Under the pieces are notes generated by a model. It saw only the letters and a list, made by a program, of their open reading frames with translations. It was not told where the DNA came from and did not search any database. The translations under genes were made by a program, and so were the position numbers. 64,000 bases of DNA from Pseudorhodobacter sp. MZDSW-24AT (lineage in GTDB: Bacteria > Pseudomonadota > Alphaproteobacteria > Rhodobacterales > Rhodobacteraceae): positions 558,001-622,000 of the forward strand of contig NZ_PGOI01000007.1 in assembly GCF_002794355.1 (NCBI RefSeq), read 5' to 3'. The first letter of the stretch is position 1; each line of letters starts with the position of its first letter. This document shows positions 26,901-35,449 of this stretch, one piece after another.

Positions 26901-27315
26901 AATCGCCCGCGCGCTGTGTGTGGACGGGTTCGATCCAGACCAGCTTCTGGCAGAAGCATCCGCCGTGCTGGGCCGCCCAGACTTGTCGGTGCTTTTCGCG
27001 CCCGACACTCTGGCCGAAGTGGCGCTGACCGCAACGCTTGACGGGCGTCAGATCGAAGGCGTGATCGATCGTCTGGTGCTGTCTCCCGGGCAGGTGCTTG
27101 CGGTTGACTTCAAGTCCAACCGCGTGGTTCCCGCCACACCCGCGGCGGTTCCGGATGGCATTCTTCGGCAGATGGGGGCCTATGCCCATGCGCTTGGGCA
27201 GATCTATCCCGACCGTCTCATCAAGACAGCCATCTTGTGGACGGCGGGGCCCAGTCTCATGCCGCTTGATGCCGCGATGGTGAGCGCCGCGTTGAAGCGG
27301 GTCCCGGTCGCTTGA
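23974..27315 (+). CDS. addA: Double-strand break repair helicase AddA
   Basis: UvrD-like SF1 helicase with C-terminal nuclease, 1113 residues, partner of AddB. Helicase motifs are clear: Walker A NAGSGKTRVL near 24-33, LVDEAQDTSPAQW (motif II) near 388-400, KKQSIYSFQGA (motif III) near 429-439, VMTVHGSKGLEAPVV near 764-778 and LLYVALTRARSWL (motif VI) near 832-844. The nuclease motif GVIDRLVL...AVDFKSNR lies near 1029-1049. The ATG overlaps the addB stop (ATGA). Confidence 0.96.
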   Translation: MTHDASLAQRAAAQPDLSTWLSANAGSGKTRVLTDRVARLLLNKVEPQHILCLTYTKAAATEMQNRLFRRLGEWAMKPDAALRADLTELGEGMVMDAERLALARQLFARAIETPGGLRIQTIHSFCATLLRRYPLEAGVTPGFKEMDDRTARTLREDIVQAMADRLAPEVVTDLARHYTGEDFAGLMAEICSRADDFSHPLTLGQALARFGQPETLTKERLLDAVFLGDEADLLTELTARLAGSGANDQKAGNRLAALDPFTPNLHSLQVLESVFLFASGARAHQAKVNDFPTKDLRNALGPLGDRLQKLMGRVEAARGARVALDAAEKTVALHRFAQVFLRHYTARKAERGFLDFDDLIRKARQLLNDPGLAAWVLFRLDGGIDHILVDEAQDTSPAQWAVIEKLTAEFTAGQGASDKTRTLFVVGDKKQSIYSFQGADLSAFDTKRLEFGARFSAVGQPMQDRTLDYSFRSSPAVLDVVDATFGSAFPAALGDPPRHLAFFDRLPGRVDLWPLIEKADVTSDEDGWNPVDLISDSHHTVELARKIASEIKDMIESGVHIPTAPGQSRAVQAGDVLILVQTRGTLFSQIIRACKQAGLPIAGADRLKLGEELAVKDLIALLSFLATPEDSLSLAAALRSPLFGWSEDQLFRLAHGRSERHLWAALRNADAPETLAVLTDLRNQADFLRPYEMLERILTRHKGRQRLLTRLGPEAEDGIDELLNQALAYENSDVPSLTGFLIWLESDVVEVKRQLDSEGANIRVMTVHGSKGLEAPVVILPDTADRNPRDHGEVIKLADGLPVWKTSEKESPADVAAALGLRKAKMAEENLRLLYVALTRARSWLIVAGAGEAKVTTGKETKPREKWAWYRQVEAGLQALGARADAQGRLRHASGQWPANAPAVVAPRLQTLHPDWLSRPAPEVARNLLPLSPSDLGGPKALPGEGDAPEVAKARGTLLHRLLELLPGTAPEHWSEIARALCVDGFDPDQLLAEASAVLGRPDLSVLFAPDTLAEVALTATLDGRQIEGVIDRLVLSPGQVLAVDFKSNRVVPATPAAVPDGILRQMGAYAHALGQIYPDRLIKTAILWTAGPSLMPLDAAMVSAALKRVPVA

Positions 27316-27374
27316 CCTTTCGCCTGCCAGTGCCTAGCTTCGAGAGCTGATACATTCCATTCAGGAGATATGAC

Positions 27375-27701
27375 ATGGGCGCTGCGACCGTTGCTGTCAC
27401 CGACGCCACCTTCGACGCCGAAGTCCGCAATTCGGACATCCCCGTCGTGGTGGATTTCTGGGCCGAATGGTGCGGTCCCTGCCGCCAGATCGGCCCCGCA
27501 CTGGAAGAGCTTGCCACCGAATACGCGGGCAAGGTGAAGATCGTGAAGGTCAATGTGGACGAAAACCCGGACAGCCCGGCCCAACTGGGTGTGCGCGGGA
27601 TTCCGGCGCTGTTCCTCTTCAAGGACGGGCAAGTCGTCTCCAACAAGGTCGGCGCGGCCCCCAAGGCAGCCTTGGCCACTTGGATTCAATCGGCGATCTG
27701 A
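27375..27701 (+). CDS. trxA: Thioredoxin
   Basis: Cytoplasmic dithiol-disulphide carrier, 108 residues, a canonical Trx1-type protein. The active site WCGPC is at about 33-37 with the preceding FWAE, the buried Asp in VVVDFWA, and the cis-Pro loop GIPALFLF at about 75-82. AGGAG precedes the ATG at good spacing. It follows addA by 59 bases and ends in its own terminator, so it may be transcribed alone or with addBA. Confidence 0.97.
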   Translation: MGAATVAVTDATFDAEVRNSDIPVVVDFWAEWCGPCRQIGPALEELATEYAGKVKIVKVNVDENPDSPAQLGVRGIPALFLFKDGQVVSNKVGAAPKAALATWIQSAI

Positions 27702-27718
27702 ACCTCGCCACCAGATGG

Positions 27719-27753
27719 AAAAGGGCGGTCCTCCGGGGCCGCCCTTTTGTTTT
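27719..27753 (+). terminator. Intrinsic terminator of trxA
   Basis: A 10-bp stem AAAAGGGCGG/CCGCCCTTTT with a short loop is followed by GTTTT, starting 18 bases after the trxA stop. The A-rich left arm makes it potentially bidirectional, but the downstream genes also run rightward. Confidence 0.85.
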
Positions 27754-27798
27754 GCGCCTCCGTCGCCATATAAGGAGGCAGAAGACGGAGGCTGAGTG

Positions 27799-28359
27799 AT
27801 GGCGGAAGACAAATTTCCCGGCTGGCATGGAACAACCATTCTTGCGGTCAGACGGGGGGGCGAAGTTGTGGTGGCCGGGGACGGACAGGTTTCCCTTGGC
27901 CAAACCGTGATCAAGGGCAGTGCCCGCAAGGTGCGTCGGTTGTCTCCGGGCGGGCATGATGTGGTCTGCGGATTTGCGGGCTCCACCGCTGACGCGTTCA
28001 CATTGCTGGAACGTCTTGAGAAAAAGCTTGAATCGGCCCCCGGCCAACTGGCGCGGGCCTGTGTCGATCTGGCGAAAGACTGGCGCATGGACAAATACTT
28101 GCGCAATCTCGAAGCAATGCTGATCGTCACCGACGGGCGTGAGCTTTACGTCATCACCGGCGCGGGCGATGTGCTCGAACCAGAGCATGACGTTGCCGCC
28201 ATCGGATCGGGCGGCAACTTCGCGCTGGCCGCCGCGCGCGGCCTGATGGAAACCGACCTCCCCGCCGAAGATGTCGCCCGAAAAGCAATGGCCATCGCAG
28301 CCAGCATCTGCGTTTACACCAACGGAAACCTGACGGTGGAACGGATTTCGGCGGCATGA
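27799..28359 (+). CDS. hslV: ATP-dependent protease subunit HslV
   Basis: Proteasome-like peptidase of the HslUV complex, 186 residues. The catalytic Thr is in [11 protein letters not shown] (about 9-19; the mature protein begins at TTI after processing), and the [15 protein letters not shown] and [14 protein letters not shown] segments are typical. GGAGG lies 7 bases before ATG 27799; a GTG one codon earlier is less likely. Its stop overlaps the ATG of a membrane protein gene that separates it from hslU. Confidence 0.96.
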   Translation: MAEDKFPGWHGTTILAVRRGGEVVVAGDGQVSLGQTVIKGSARKVRRLSPGGHDVVCGFAGSTADAFTLLERLEKKLESAPGQLARACVDLAKDWRMDKYLRNLEAMLIVTDGRELYVITGAGDVLEPEHDVAAIGSGGNFALAAARGLMETDLPAEDVARKAMAIAASICVYTNGNLTVERISAA

Positions 28360-29411
28360 TCGAACCCCAAGACCTCCGTGCCGCCGTCCAGCGCGGCCTG
28401 CTCACCGAGGCACAGGCGGCAGGACTGACGGGCATTGCCGAAGCGCGTCGGCAAGCGGTCGCGGGGGTAGAGCCGGGCGAAGAGCCTTTCGTGCTCTTCA
28501 AAGGCTTCAACGAGATCTTCATCGTCATCGGCCTGTCGATCCTCTTCGTGGGCTGGATCGGTGTGACCGCCGTTCTGGGCGCAGAGGTCTTTGGCCCCGG
28601 TGACCTCGATACCGTCTTGGTGGCCGCTGTCACCTTGTTCGGCCTCGCAGCGGTTCAACGGTATTTCACCCTGACCCGGCGGATGATCGCGCCCTCCATC
28701 GCCTTGGCCCTCATGACCGCCCTGACGGCATGGGTGCTCGGGTCTGCCGTGGCTCATCTGCTGGGCATGCAAGACCTCATGGCTTCCGCGTTTTCCTCGG
28801 CAGTCATCGCCGCCACGATGCTCTTGCATTACCGCGCCTTCCGCGTGCCCTTCGATGCGGCACTCATCGCAACGGCGGTTTTCTCCACCGTCTGGACGCT
28901 GCTGGCGGGGGGCGGCGTTCTTCCCGAAGATGGGATCAGCCTGCTTCACCTGTCGGGAAGCGGCCCATTGGCCGTGCTGTCCCTCGTCTTCGGGCTGATG
29001 ACCTTCGCGCTGGCCATGCGCTTTGACATGTCAGACCCGCTGCGCGTCTCCACGCGCAACACCACGGGGTTTTGGCTGCATGTCACCGCCGCACCTGCCA
29101 TCGTGAACACGACCGCCCTTTTCCTGCTGGGCCACGGGCAGGGCGGGCAACTTCTGTTGCTCCTCTTCCTCCTTGCCATCGCTGCGGTTGCGCTGGTGAT
29201 TGACCGTCGGTCCTTTCTGGTCTCCGGCGCGGGCTATGCGGTCTGGCTCATCTTCACCCTTTTCGACGGATCGGCGCTGGTGATCCTTTTCCTCGGCTTC
29301 GGCCTCGTTTTCCTTGGAGCGCAATGGGATCGCTTGCGCTCTGCCTTGATGCGCGCCTTGCCAGAGTTTCCGGGCAAGGACCGTCTTCCCCCATACATGA
29401 GCACAATATGA
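28356..29411 (+). CDS. Polytopic membrane protein between hslV and hslU
   Basis: Protein of 351 residues. A soluble N-terminus of about 50 residues ([18 protein letters not shown] resembles the start of DUF2157-type proteins, uncertain) is followed by about ten hydrophobic helices, beginning with 53-76 and ending with [15 protein letters not shown] near 310-325. No catalytic motif is seen and function is unknown. The ATG overlaps the hslV stop and its own TGA overlaps the hslU ATG, both as ATGA, so its translation is coupled to both protease genes. Confidence 0.78.
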   Translation: MIEPQDLRAAVQRGLLTEAQAAGLTGIAEARRQAVAGVEPGEEPFVLFKGFNEIFIVIGLSILFVGWIGVTAVLGAEVFGPGDLDTVLVAAVTLFGLAAVQRYFTLTRRMIAPSIALALMTALTAWVLGSAVAHLLGMQDLMASAFSSAVIAATMLLHYRAFRVPFDAALIATAVFSTVWTLLAGGGVLPEDGISLLHLSGSGPLAVLSLVFGLMTFALAMRFDMSDPLRVSTRNTTGFWLHVTAAPAIVNTTALFLLGHGQGGQLLLLLFLLAIAAVALVIDRRSFLVSGAGYAVWLIFTLFDGSALVILFLGFGLVFLGAQWDRLRSALMRALPEFPGKDRLPPYMSTI

Positions 29412-30703
29412 CTGACCTGACCCCCCGTGAAATCGTCTCAGAGCTTGATCGCTTCATCATCGGGCAGAACGATGCCAAACGTGCCGTCGCCGTCGCCCTG
29501 CGCAACCGCTGGCGGCGCAAACTGCTCGCCGATGATCTGCGGGATGAAGTGTATCCCAAGAACATCCTGATGATCGGGCCAACCGGCGTTGGGAAAACCG
29601 AAATCTCCCGCCGTCTGGCCAAGCTGGCCAAGGCGCCGTTCCTGAAGGTCGAGGCGACCAAATTCACCGAAGTCGGCTATGTGGGCCGCGATGTCGACAG
29701 CATCATCCGCGATCTGGTGGACGCGGCCATGATCGACACCCGAGAGCGGATGCGCGACGAGGTAAAGGCCCGCGCCCAAAGCGCGGCCGAAGATCGCGTG
29801 ATCGAGGCGCTTGCGGGCAAGGACGCGCGCGAGCAAACGCGTGAGATGTTCCGGGGCAAGCTGCGCCGGGGGGAACTCGACTCGACCGTGATCGAACTCG
29901 ACATCGTCGATACCTCCAGCCCGCTGCCCATGATGGGCGGCCCGGGGATGGAAATGCAGATGCAAGGCCTGCAAGACCTGTTCAAGGCCTTTGGCGGGCG
30001 CACTGTGCGCAAGAAGGTCACGGTGGCGGACAGCTATGATCTTTTGATCGGGCAAGAGGCCGACAAGCTTCTGGATGACGAGGCGGTAAAGGCCGCAGCG
30101 CTGACGGCGGTTCAAGAAAATGGCATCGTCTTTCTGGATGAAATCGACAAGATCTGCGCCCGCAGCGATGCGCGGGGCGGGGATGTCAGCCGCGAAGGCG
30201 TGCAGCGCGATCTGCTGCCGCTGATCGAAGGCACCACGGTTTCCACCAAATATGGCCCGGTCAAGACCGACCACATTCTGTTCATCGCCAGCGGCGCCTT
30301 CCACATCGCCAAGCCCTCTGACCTGTTGCCTGAATTGCAGGGTCGCCTGCCGATCCGCGTGGAACTGAAGCCGCTGACCGAAGCCGATTTCGTCCGCATC
30401 CTGACGGAAACAGAAAACGCTCTGACACGGCAATACACGGCGCTGATGGCGACAGAAGAGGTCACGGCGACATTCACGCCCGATGGCATTTCTGCCTTGG
30501 CGCGGATCGCCGCCGAGGTGAACCAATCGGTTGAAAACATCGGCGCCCGGCGTCTTTACACCATTCTGGAGCGCGTCTTTGAAGAGCTGAGCTTCTCGGC
30601 ACCCGACCGCTCGGGCGAAACGGTGACAATCGACGCCGCCTTTGTCGAGGCCAATGTGGGCGCGCTGGCGCGCTCTGCCGATCTGTCGCGTTACGTTCTG
30701 TAA
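29408..30703 (+). CDS. hslU: ATP-dependent protease ATPase subunit HslU
   Basis: AAA+ unfoldase that feeds HslV, 431 residues. Walker [12 protein letters not shown] is at about 58-68, the pore motif GYVGRD near 90-95, an inserted I-domain spans about 110-240, Walker [11 protein letters not shown] is near 240-249, and the C-terminus ends RYVL, the tail that docks into HslV. ATG 29408 gives the canonical [20 protein letters not shown] start. It is the last gene of the hslV-membrane protein-hslU operon. Confidence 0.96.
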   Translation: MTDLTPREIVSELDRFIIGQNDAKRAVAVALRNRWRRKLLADDLRDEVYPKNILMIGPTGVGKTEISRRLAKLAKAPFLKVEATKFTEVGYVGRDVDSIIRDLVDAAMIDTRERMRDEVKARAQSAAEDRVIEALAGKDAREQTREMFRGKLRRGELDSTVIELDIVDTSSPLPMMGGPGMEMQMQGLQDLFKAFGGRTVRKKVTVADSYDLLIGQEADKLLDDEAVKAAALTAVQENGIVFLDEIDKICARSDARGGDVSREGVQRDLLPLIEGTTVSTKYGPVKTDHILFIASGAFHIAKPSDLLPELQGRLPIRVELKPLTEADFVRILTETENALTRQYTALMATEEVTATFTPDGISALARIAAEVNQSVENIGARRLYTILERVFEELSFSAPDRSGETVTIDAAFVEANVGALARSADLSRYVL

Positions 30704-30774
30704 CACAGCTCGGCAAGGAACCGTCGCCGCCCCGGATCAAGCCGCTTGACGACTGACAACGAAGCGTCAATTGG

Positions 30775-31914
30775 ATGAGCGGTGGTTTGGGGTGGGGTCG
30801 GATCGTGCTGCGGTCAATCAAGCTGACATTGTTCCTCTGCCTCTTGGCGGCCTGCTCGCCCAGAGGGCAGATGACCTATGCCCCCGAGGCTGCCGAGATT
30901 GGCAGCGTGCGGCAGATTTTTGTCGGCACCACGCGCGGGATCGACGAAAAGGGCAATTACAGCGGCACCCGGGTGGAAGCTGTCAGCTTCGCGCGCTTTG
31001 GCGTCTCCATCCCGCCGATGCGACAGCCGGGCCAGATCAACTGGCCGCCGCGCTCCGGGAAGACCGACCCGAACACCCAATTCCTGACAACCTCGGCCGG
31101 GCGCTATCAGTCAAGCGACGATTTCCGCGCGGCCGTGGCCAAGGATCTGCGCAGCAATGGCGGCGAAGCCGTGATTTTTGTGCATGGCTTCAACAACACC
31201 TTCTCGGAAGGCGTCTATCGCATCGCGCAAATGTCGCATGATCTGGAGCTGCCCGGCACCACGCTCCACTATTCTTGGCCATCTGCGGCACAGCCCTTGG
31301 GCTATGTCTATGACCGCGACTCGGCCTTGTTTGCGCGCGACGGGCTGGAAAGGCTGCTGGTCGAGGTTGAAAAGGCCGGGGCAAAGCGGATCGTCCTCGT
31401 GGCGCATTCGATGGGCAGCGCCTTGCTGATGGAATCCTTGCGCCAGATCGCGATCCGCAATGAAAGCGATCTGCTGGATCGGATCGGCGGCGTGATCCTG
31501 ATCTCCCCAGATATCGACGTGGATGTGTTCCGTGCACAGGCGTTGGCCATTCCCAAGCTGCCCGAACCCTTCATCGTGTTTTCCTCAGAACGCGACCGCA
31601 TCCTGCGCTTGTCTGCCACACTGACAGGGCAATGGGACAGGCTTGGCACCCTGAACGACATCTCGCGCGTGGGGGATCTGCCAATCACCTTCCTGGATAC
31701 CGCCGCCTTCAGCAGCGGCTCGGGGCACTTCAATCTGGGGGATTCACCCGCCTTGTTGCGCTTGCTGGATGGCATTCTGGCGGTGGATGCCTCGCTGGAT
31801 GCAGACCGGATCAGCAGAACCGGCTTGCTTCCGGGCGCGGTGCTGACCGTGCAAAGCGCCACGCAGATCATCCTCAGCCCCGTCGTGGCAATCGGGAACG
31901 AATTGCAGCGCTAG
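30775..31914 (+). CDS. Alpha/beta hydrolase lipoprotein (DUF900 family)
   Basis: Predicted lipoprotein esterase or lipase-like protein, 379 residues, DUF900 family. A signal segment with lipobox LLAAC places the lipidated Cys at about 27. The catalytic Ser is in AHSMGSALL (about 206), preceded by the FVHGFNNTF oxyanion strand at about 138-146; the acid and His are probably in the C-terminal region (SGSGHFNL). ATG 30775 or GTG 30805 could be the start; the latter gives a tighter signal peptide. Substrate unknown. Convergent with the Smr gene three bases downstream. Confidence 0.82.
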   Translation: MSGGLGWGRIVLRSIKLTLFLCLLAACSPRGQMTYAPEAAEIGSVRQIFVGTTRGIDEKGNYSGTRVEAVSFARFGVSIPPMRQPGQINWPPRSGKTDPNTQFLTTSAGRYQSSDDFRAAVAKDLRSNGGEAVIFVHGFNNTFSEGVYRIAQMSHDLELPGTTLHYSWPSAAQPLGYVYDRDSALFARDGLERLLVEVEKAGAKRIVLVAHSMGSALLMESLRQIAIRNESDLLDRIGGVILISPDIDVDVFRAQALAIPKLPEPFIVFSSERDRILRLSATLTGQWDRLGTLNDISRVGDLPITFLDTAAFSSGSGHFNLGDSPALLRLLDGILAVDASLDADRISRTGLLPGAVLTVQSATQIILSPVVAIGNELQR

Positions 31915-31917
31915 GCC

Positions 31918-32517
31918 TTACCGGCCGCGCCGCAGATAGACATAATAGGCACCACCGCCGCCATGGCGCAAATGCGCCTCGGTCACTTGCAGCACGATCG
32001 GCCCCAAGGGGGGCAGGCGAAGCCATTGCGGCACCTGATGGCGCAAGGCACCGATGCGGGACGGGATCGGCCCGAAATCGGGCTTTGCTTTCCCCTTGCC
32101 GGTGATCACCAGCACCAGCCGCATTCCCTGCGCATGGGCGCGCAAGATGAAATGGGTCAGATCAGGATGGGCCTCCGCCAAGGTCAGCCCATGCAGGTCG
32201 ATCCGCGCCTCTGGCATCAACTTGCCCCGGGTCATCCGGCCATAGGTCTTGGCATCCATCTGCAACCCGGCGCTCGCAAGCGATTGCGCCAAGCTCGGCG
32301 CCAGATTGTGCCCGCTGGTGCTGCGCGCCTTTTCCCCCAGCCGAAAGCGGGGCAGGGGTGCCGCGCCTTTCTCCTCGCCGGGAAAGGCGACAGGCGGGGC
32401 AGGCTCTGCTGGTGGGTGCAAGACAGACTCGGCGTTCGAATGCATCGCCCGCGCGGTGCGGGTCACCGCCTGCCAAAGGTCGAGTTCATCTGGGCGCAGA
32501 CTGCGGCGGCGGGCCAT
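31918..32517 (-). CDS. Smr-domain protein
   Basis: Protein of 199 residues with a C-terminal Smr (small MutS-related) domain at about 103-198, showing the IDLHGLTLAEA motif and VITGKGKA loop expected of the family. Stand-alone Smr proteins have nicking-nuclease or RNA-cleavage roles; which applies here is not known. The N-terminal 90 residues are basic and low in structure. It lies 3 bases downstream of mltA on the same strand. Confidence 0.85.
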   Translation of the reverse strand: MARRRSLRPDELDLWQAVTRTARAMHSNAESVLHPPAEPAPPVAFPGEEKGAAPLPRFRLGEKARSTSGHNLAPSLAQSLASAGLQMDAKTYGRMTRGKLMPEARIDLHGLTLAEAHPDLTHFILRAHAQGMRLVLVITGKGKAKPDFGPIPSRIGALRHQVPQWLRLPPLGPIVLQVTEAHLRHGGGGAYYVYLRRGR

Positions 32518-32520
32518 GGC

Positions 32521-33552
32521 TTAGCCCTCCGCCACAAGCGCATAAGCGCGGTCGATGGGCAAAAGCTGGATCAGACGGCCACCATCCTTGATGCGGCCCG
32601 CTTCTTCTCCGGCCACAGCGCCTGTGCCGTAAAAGATATCCGCCCGCTGCGCGCCCTTTATCGCCCCCCCGGTATCCTGTGCGATCATCAGGCGCCGCAG
32701 CGGGTTGGCGCCCTCCTTTTCAATCCAGACCGGAGCGCCCAAGGGCACATAGGCCGGATCAATCGCCACCGTGCGCAGATCGGTGATGGGCCGACCCATC
32801 GCGCCGATCGGACCACTTTCAGGCGGAAGATCTTTCAATTCACGAAAGAACACAAAGGACGGGTTGGAATTCAACAAAGCCCGGCCCGGTTCCGGATTGG
32901 CCCGCACCCAAGCCTTGATGTCTTGCGCCGAAACATCGGCCATCGACGCCCCTCTGCGGATCAACTCCTGCCCGATGGACCGATAGGGATGCCCATTCTT
33001 GCCCGCATAGGCCACGCGCATGATGCGCCCGTCGGGCAACTTGACGCGGCCAGACCCCTGAACCTGTAGAAAATAGACCTCCACCGGATCATCCAGCCAG
33101 ACCAGTTCCAGACCGCGGCCCCGCAAGGCCCCTGCCTCGATCGCCGCGCGTGGGTGAAACAGGCTCCCTTCGGAAAGCTCGGGTGGCCGGCGATACAGCG
33201 GATAGGCAAAGCGCGGCGTCCGCGCCAAGGCGCCGTTCAGCTCCGGCTCATAATAGCCCGTAAACAACGCAGGCGGGGTGCCGACGACAACCGGTCGGAA
33301 CAGCAGCTCAAAAAACTGGCGCGCCTCCGCCGGATCGCCGCCAACCTCCGCCGCAAGCTTGCACAGGGGCGACCAGAGCGGGTCCGTCAACGCGGCACAG
33401 GTGCTTTGAAACACCCGCAGCGCTGCGGCATGGTCATCGTGCTCCCAGCCATCAAGTTCTTGAAACTCAAGAACCTGCGCCGAAGCAAAAGGTGCGGCCG
33501 TCAAGGCCGCACCCAGCACAAAGGCAGAGAGCGCATGGCTGACCCAACCCAC
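32521..33552 (-). CDS. mltA: Membrane-bound lytic murein transglycosylase A
   Basis: Cleaves the MurNAc-GlcNAc bond of peptidoglycan with 1,6-anhydro product; 343 residues. A Sec signal peptide (about 1-25, cleavage after ASA) is seen but no lipobox, so it is probably periplasmic rather than lipid-anchored. The domain signatures LFTGYYEPEL (about 96-105), FLQVQGSGRV and the C-terminal 3D domain AQDTGGAIKGAQRADIFYG with the catalytic Asp (near 305-320) are clear. It follows the Tim44-like gene by 8 bases. Confidence 0.93.
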   Translation of the reverse strand: MGWVSHALSAFVLGAALTAAPFASAQVLEFQELDGWEHDDHAAALRVFQSTCAALTDPLWSPLCKLAAEVGGDPAEARQFFELLFRPVVVGTPPALFTGYYEPELNGALARTPRFAYPLYRRPPELSEGSLFHPRAAIEAGALRGRGLELVWLDDPVEVYFLQVQGSGRVKLPDGRIMRVAYAGKNGHPYRSIGQELIRRGASMADVSAQDIKAWVRANPEPGRALLNSNPSFVFFRELKDLPPESGPIGAMGRPITDLRTVAIDPAYVPLGAPVWIEKEGANPLRRLMIAQDTGGAIKGAQRADIFYGTGAVAGEEAGRIKDGGRLIQLLPIDRAYALVAEG

Positions 33553-33560
33553 CGCAGACC

Positions 33561-34220
33561 TTAGTCGCCAGTGGCCACAAGCTGCCAGTTGGGATCAGAC
33601 GACCCCATGACACGTGCATAGGTCCAGATGTCGCGCTGGCGCTTGATTTCCTTGGCATTGCCCTCGATCACCTCACCCGCTTTGTTGCGGATGACAGAGG
33701 TCAGTTCACCAACATAACGCACCGAGATTTCGGCGCGATTTGTCTCACGGTTGAACGTCGCATTGTGCAGGGCCAATTCGCGCAACCCAACAAAGGTCGC
33801 CTCAATCGTCAGCCCTTCGGCTTCGCGGGCTTGGATCGCCTGCGCAAAGGCGGCCTCAATCTCATCGTCAAGGAAAGGGCGGATGGCATCCAGCTCGCCG
33901 CGCTCGAACGACATCAGGATCATTTCATAAGCGCCGCGCGCGCCTTGCAAGAACGTGTTCACCGAAAAGCCCGGCTCGGCCAGCTTCATCGCCGCAAGGG
34001 CCTTCGCCGCCTCGGACCCATCGGCGACGTGATCGGTGATGTCACGGTCAGGGCCGCCTTCGATCACTTCGAAATCCCGTTTGACACGCGGCCGCACATC
34101 CTCCAGCGGCACCGGCGGCTTTTCAAAGCCATCCCGCGTGCCAAGAACAGACCGCAGCTTCAGGATCAGAAAAATTGCGATCCCGGCGAGCACGAGAAGC
34201 TGGATCAGGGAAGAGTTCAT
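33561..34220 (-). CDS. Tim44/TimA-like domain protein
   Basis: Protein of 219 residues with an N-terminal membrane anchor (about 5-22) and a Tim44-like C-terminal domain, including NTFLQGARGAYEMILMSFERG (about 87-107) and RDIWTYARVM near the end. Related to the mitochondrial import motor subunit Tim44; bacterial members are inner-membrane proteins of unclear function. Located in the usual alphaproteobacterial position upstream of mltA and divergent from fxsA and secB. Confidence 0.9.
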   Translation of the reverse strand: MNSSLIQLLVLAGIAIFLILKLRSVLGTRDGFEKPPVPLEDVRPRVKRDFEVIEGGPDRDITDHVADGSEAAKALAAMKLAEPGFSVNTFLQGARGAYEMILMSFERGELDAIRPFLDDEIEAAFAQAIQAREAEGLTIEATFVGLRELALHNATFNRETNRAEISVRYVGELTSVIRNKAGEVIEGNAKEIKRQRDIWTYARVMGSSDPNWQLVATGD

Positions 34221-34360
34221 TCATAACCTCGATCAAACGCCGCAATAGGCCCGGCACAATTTGGGGGGTTGGTAACTTTGACCATCGGCTCTTATGTAGG
34301 GCTGGCAGGGGGCGGTGTCTACCGCCACGCGGCCTGCATTTTCCGTTGAAGGAGGCCAAG

Positions 34361-34831
34361 ATGCGGCTTTTCGCCCTGTTTCTGATTGTCCCGCTGATCG
34401 AGATCGCGCTTTTCATCACCGTCGGGGGCTGGCTGACCTTGTGGCCCACTCTGGGGCTCGTGCTGTTGACAGGGATCGCCGGCACCGCCCTGATGCGCTG
34501 GCAAGGGCTGAAGGTTCTGGCAGAGCTGCGGGGCGACATGGGGCAGCTGAAAAACCCGCTGTCGCCCTTGGCGCATGGGGCCTTGATCCTGCTGGCAGGA
34601 TTGCTGCTTCTGACGCCCGGATTTTTCACCGATACCATCGGCTTTCTCTTGATGGTGCCCAAGCTGCGTGAAGCGGTCATTCGCTTCGTGGGCGCTCGGG
34701 TGGCGGTCCAGACCTTTGGCAGCCAACAGACGCGCTCGCACAGCCATGGCCCCACCGTGATCGACGGCGAGTTCTTTGAAGTCGAGGAAAACCCTGCGCC
34801 CAAAGGCCCTTCAGGCTGGACCCGGCATTGA
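34361..34831 (+). CDS. fxsA: FxsA-family membrane protein
   Basis: Small inner-membrane protein of 156 residues. Hydrophobic segments at about 3-22, 24-45 and 72-95 surround the family motif of a cytoplasmic loop with GLKVLAELRGDMGQL, followed by LTPGFFTDTIGFLLMVP. E. coli FxsA was named for suppressing F-plasmid exclusion of phage T7; normal role unknown. GGAGG precedes ATG 34361. It is divergent from the Tim44-like gene and lies 59 bases upstream of secB. Confidence 0.88.
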   Translation: MRLFALFLIVPLIEIALFITVGGWLTLWPTLGLVLLTGIAGTALMRWQGLKVLAELRGDMGQLKNPLSPLAHGALILLAGLLLLTPGFFTDTIGFLLMVPKLREAVIRFVGARVAVQTFGSQQTRSHSHGPTVIDGEFFEVEENPAPKGPSGWTRH

Positions 34832-34890
34832 GAACGGCGGGATGACCTGATAGGTAGCCACCGAAGACTGTCTCAGGGAGAACACAGACG

Positions 34891-35397
34891 ATGGCCGAAG
34901 AGGAAATTGGCGCTGCCGCCCAGCCGCAAGCGCAGCCGCAAATCAAGATGCAGGTGCTGGCACAGTTCATCCGCGACATGTCGTTTGAAAACGCGGTGGC
35001 TCAGAAAGGCTTGAACGGCGGCGAAGTCCAGCCAGACATTCAGGTCGCTGTCAGTCTGGACGCGCGCAAGCGTCCGCAAGACCACCAGTTCGAAGTGATC
35101 CAGAAGTTCCGCGTCACCTCGAAGAACCGCGCCAACAATGAAACGCTGTTCCTGCTGGAAATCGATTACGGCGGCGTCTTTCACATCGAAGGCGTGCCGG
35201 ATGAACAGATGCATCCGTTTCTGCTGATCGAATGCCCCCGGCTGTTGTTCCCGTTCATCCGCCGCATCATCAGCGATGTGACCCGCGACGGCGGCTTCCC
35301 GGCGCTGAACATCGACACCGTCGATTATCTTGCGCTCTACCGCCAAGAACTGGCGCGCCGCGCTCAGACCCAAGCGGCCCAAGGTCAGCCGAACTGA
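34891..35397 (+). CDS. secB: Protein-export chaperone SecB
   Basis: Cytoplasmic tetrameric chaperone that keeps preproteins unfolded and delivers them to SecA; 168 residues. The core runs from about 28 (LAQFIRDMSFENA) through ETLFLLEIDYGGVF and the CPRLLFPFIRRIISDVTRDGGFP segment (about 114-136). The N-terminus is rich in Ala, Pro and Gln. ATG 34891 is preceded by GGGAGA. A bidirectional terminator follows. Confidence 0.95.
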   Translation: MAEEEIGAAAQPQAQPQIKMQVLAQFIRDMSFENAVAQKGLNGGEVQPDIQVAVSLDARKRPQDHQFEVIQKFRVTSKNRANNETLFLLEIDYGGVFHIEGVPDEQMHPFLLIECPRLLFPFIRRIISDVTRDGGFPALNIDTVDYLALYRQELARRAQTQAAQGQPN

Positions 35398-35416
35398 TCC
35401 TGTCGCCTGTGATGTC

Positions 35417-35445
35417 AAAGGCCGGTCCCATCGGACCGGCCTTTT
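35417..35445. terminator. Bidirectional intrinsic terminator between secB and dnaQ
   Basis: A 12-bp perfect stem AAAGGCCGGTCC/GGACCGGCCTTT with a four-base loop lies between the converging secB and dnaQ stops; T-runs are present in both directions. Confidence 0.9.
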
Positions 35446-35449
35446 GCAC

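Noticed and set aside
30746-30770. TTGACG/CGTCAA inverted repeat before the DUF900 lipoprotein gene
   Set aside because: Six-base arms with a 13-base loop in a short gap; too weak to call a site without comparative data.
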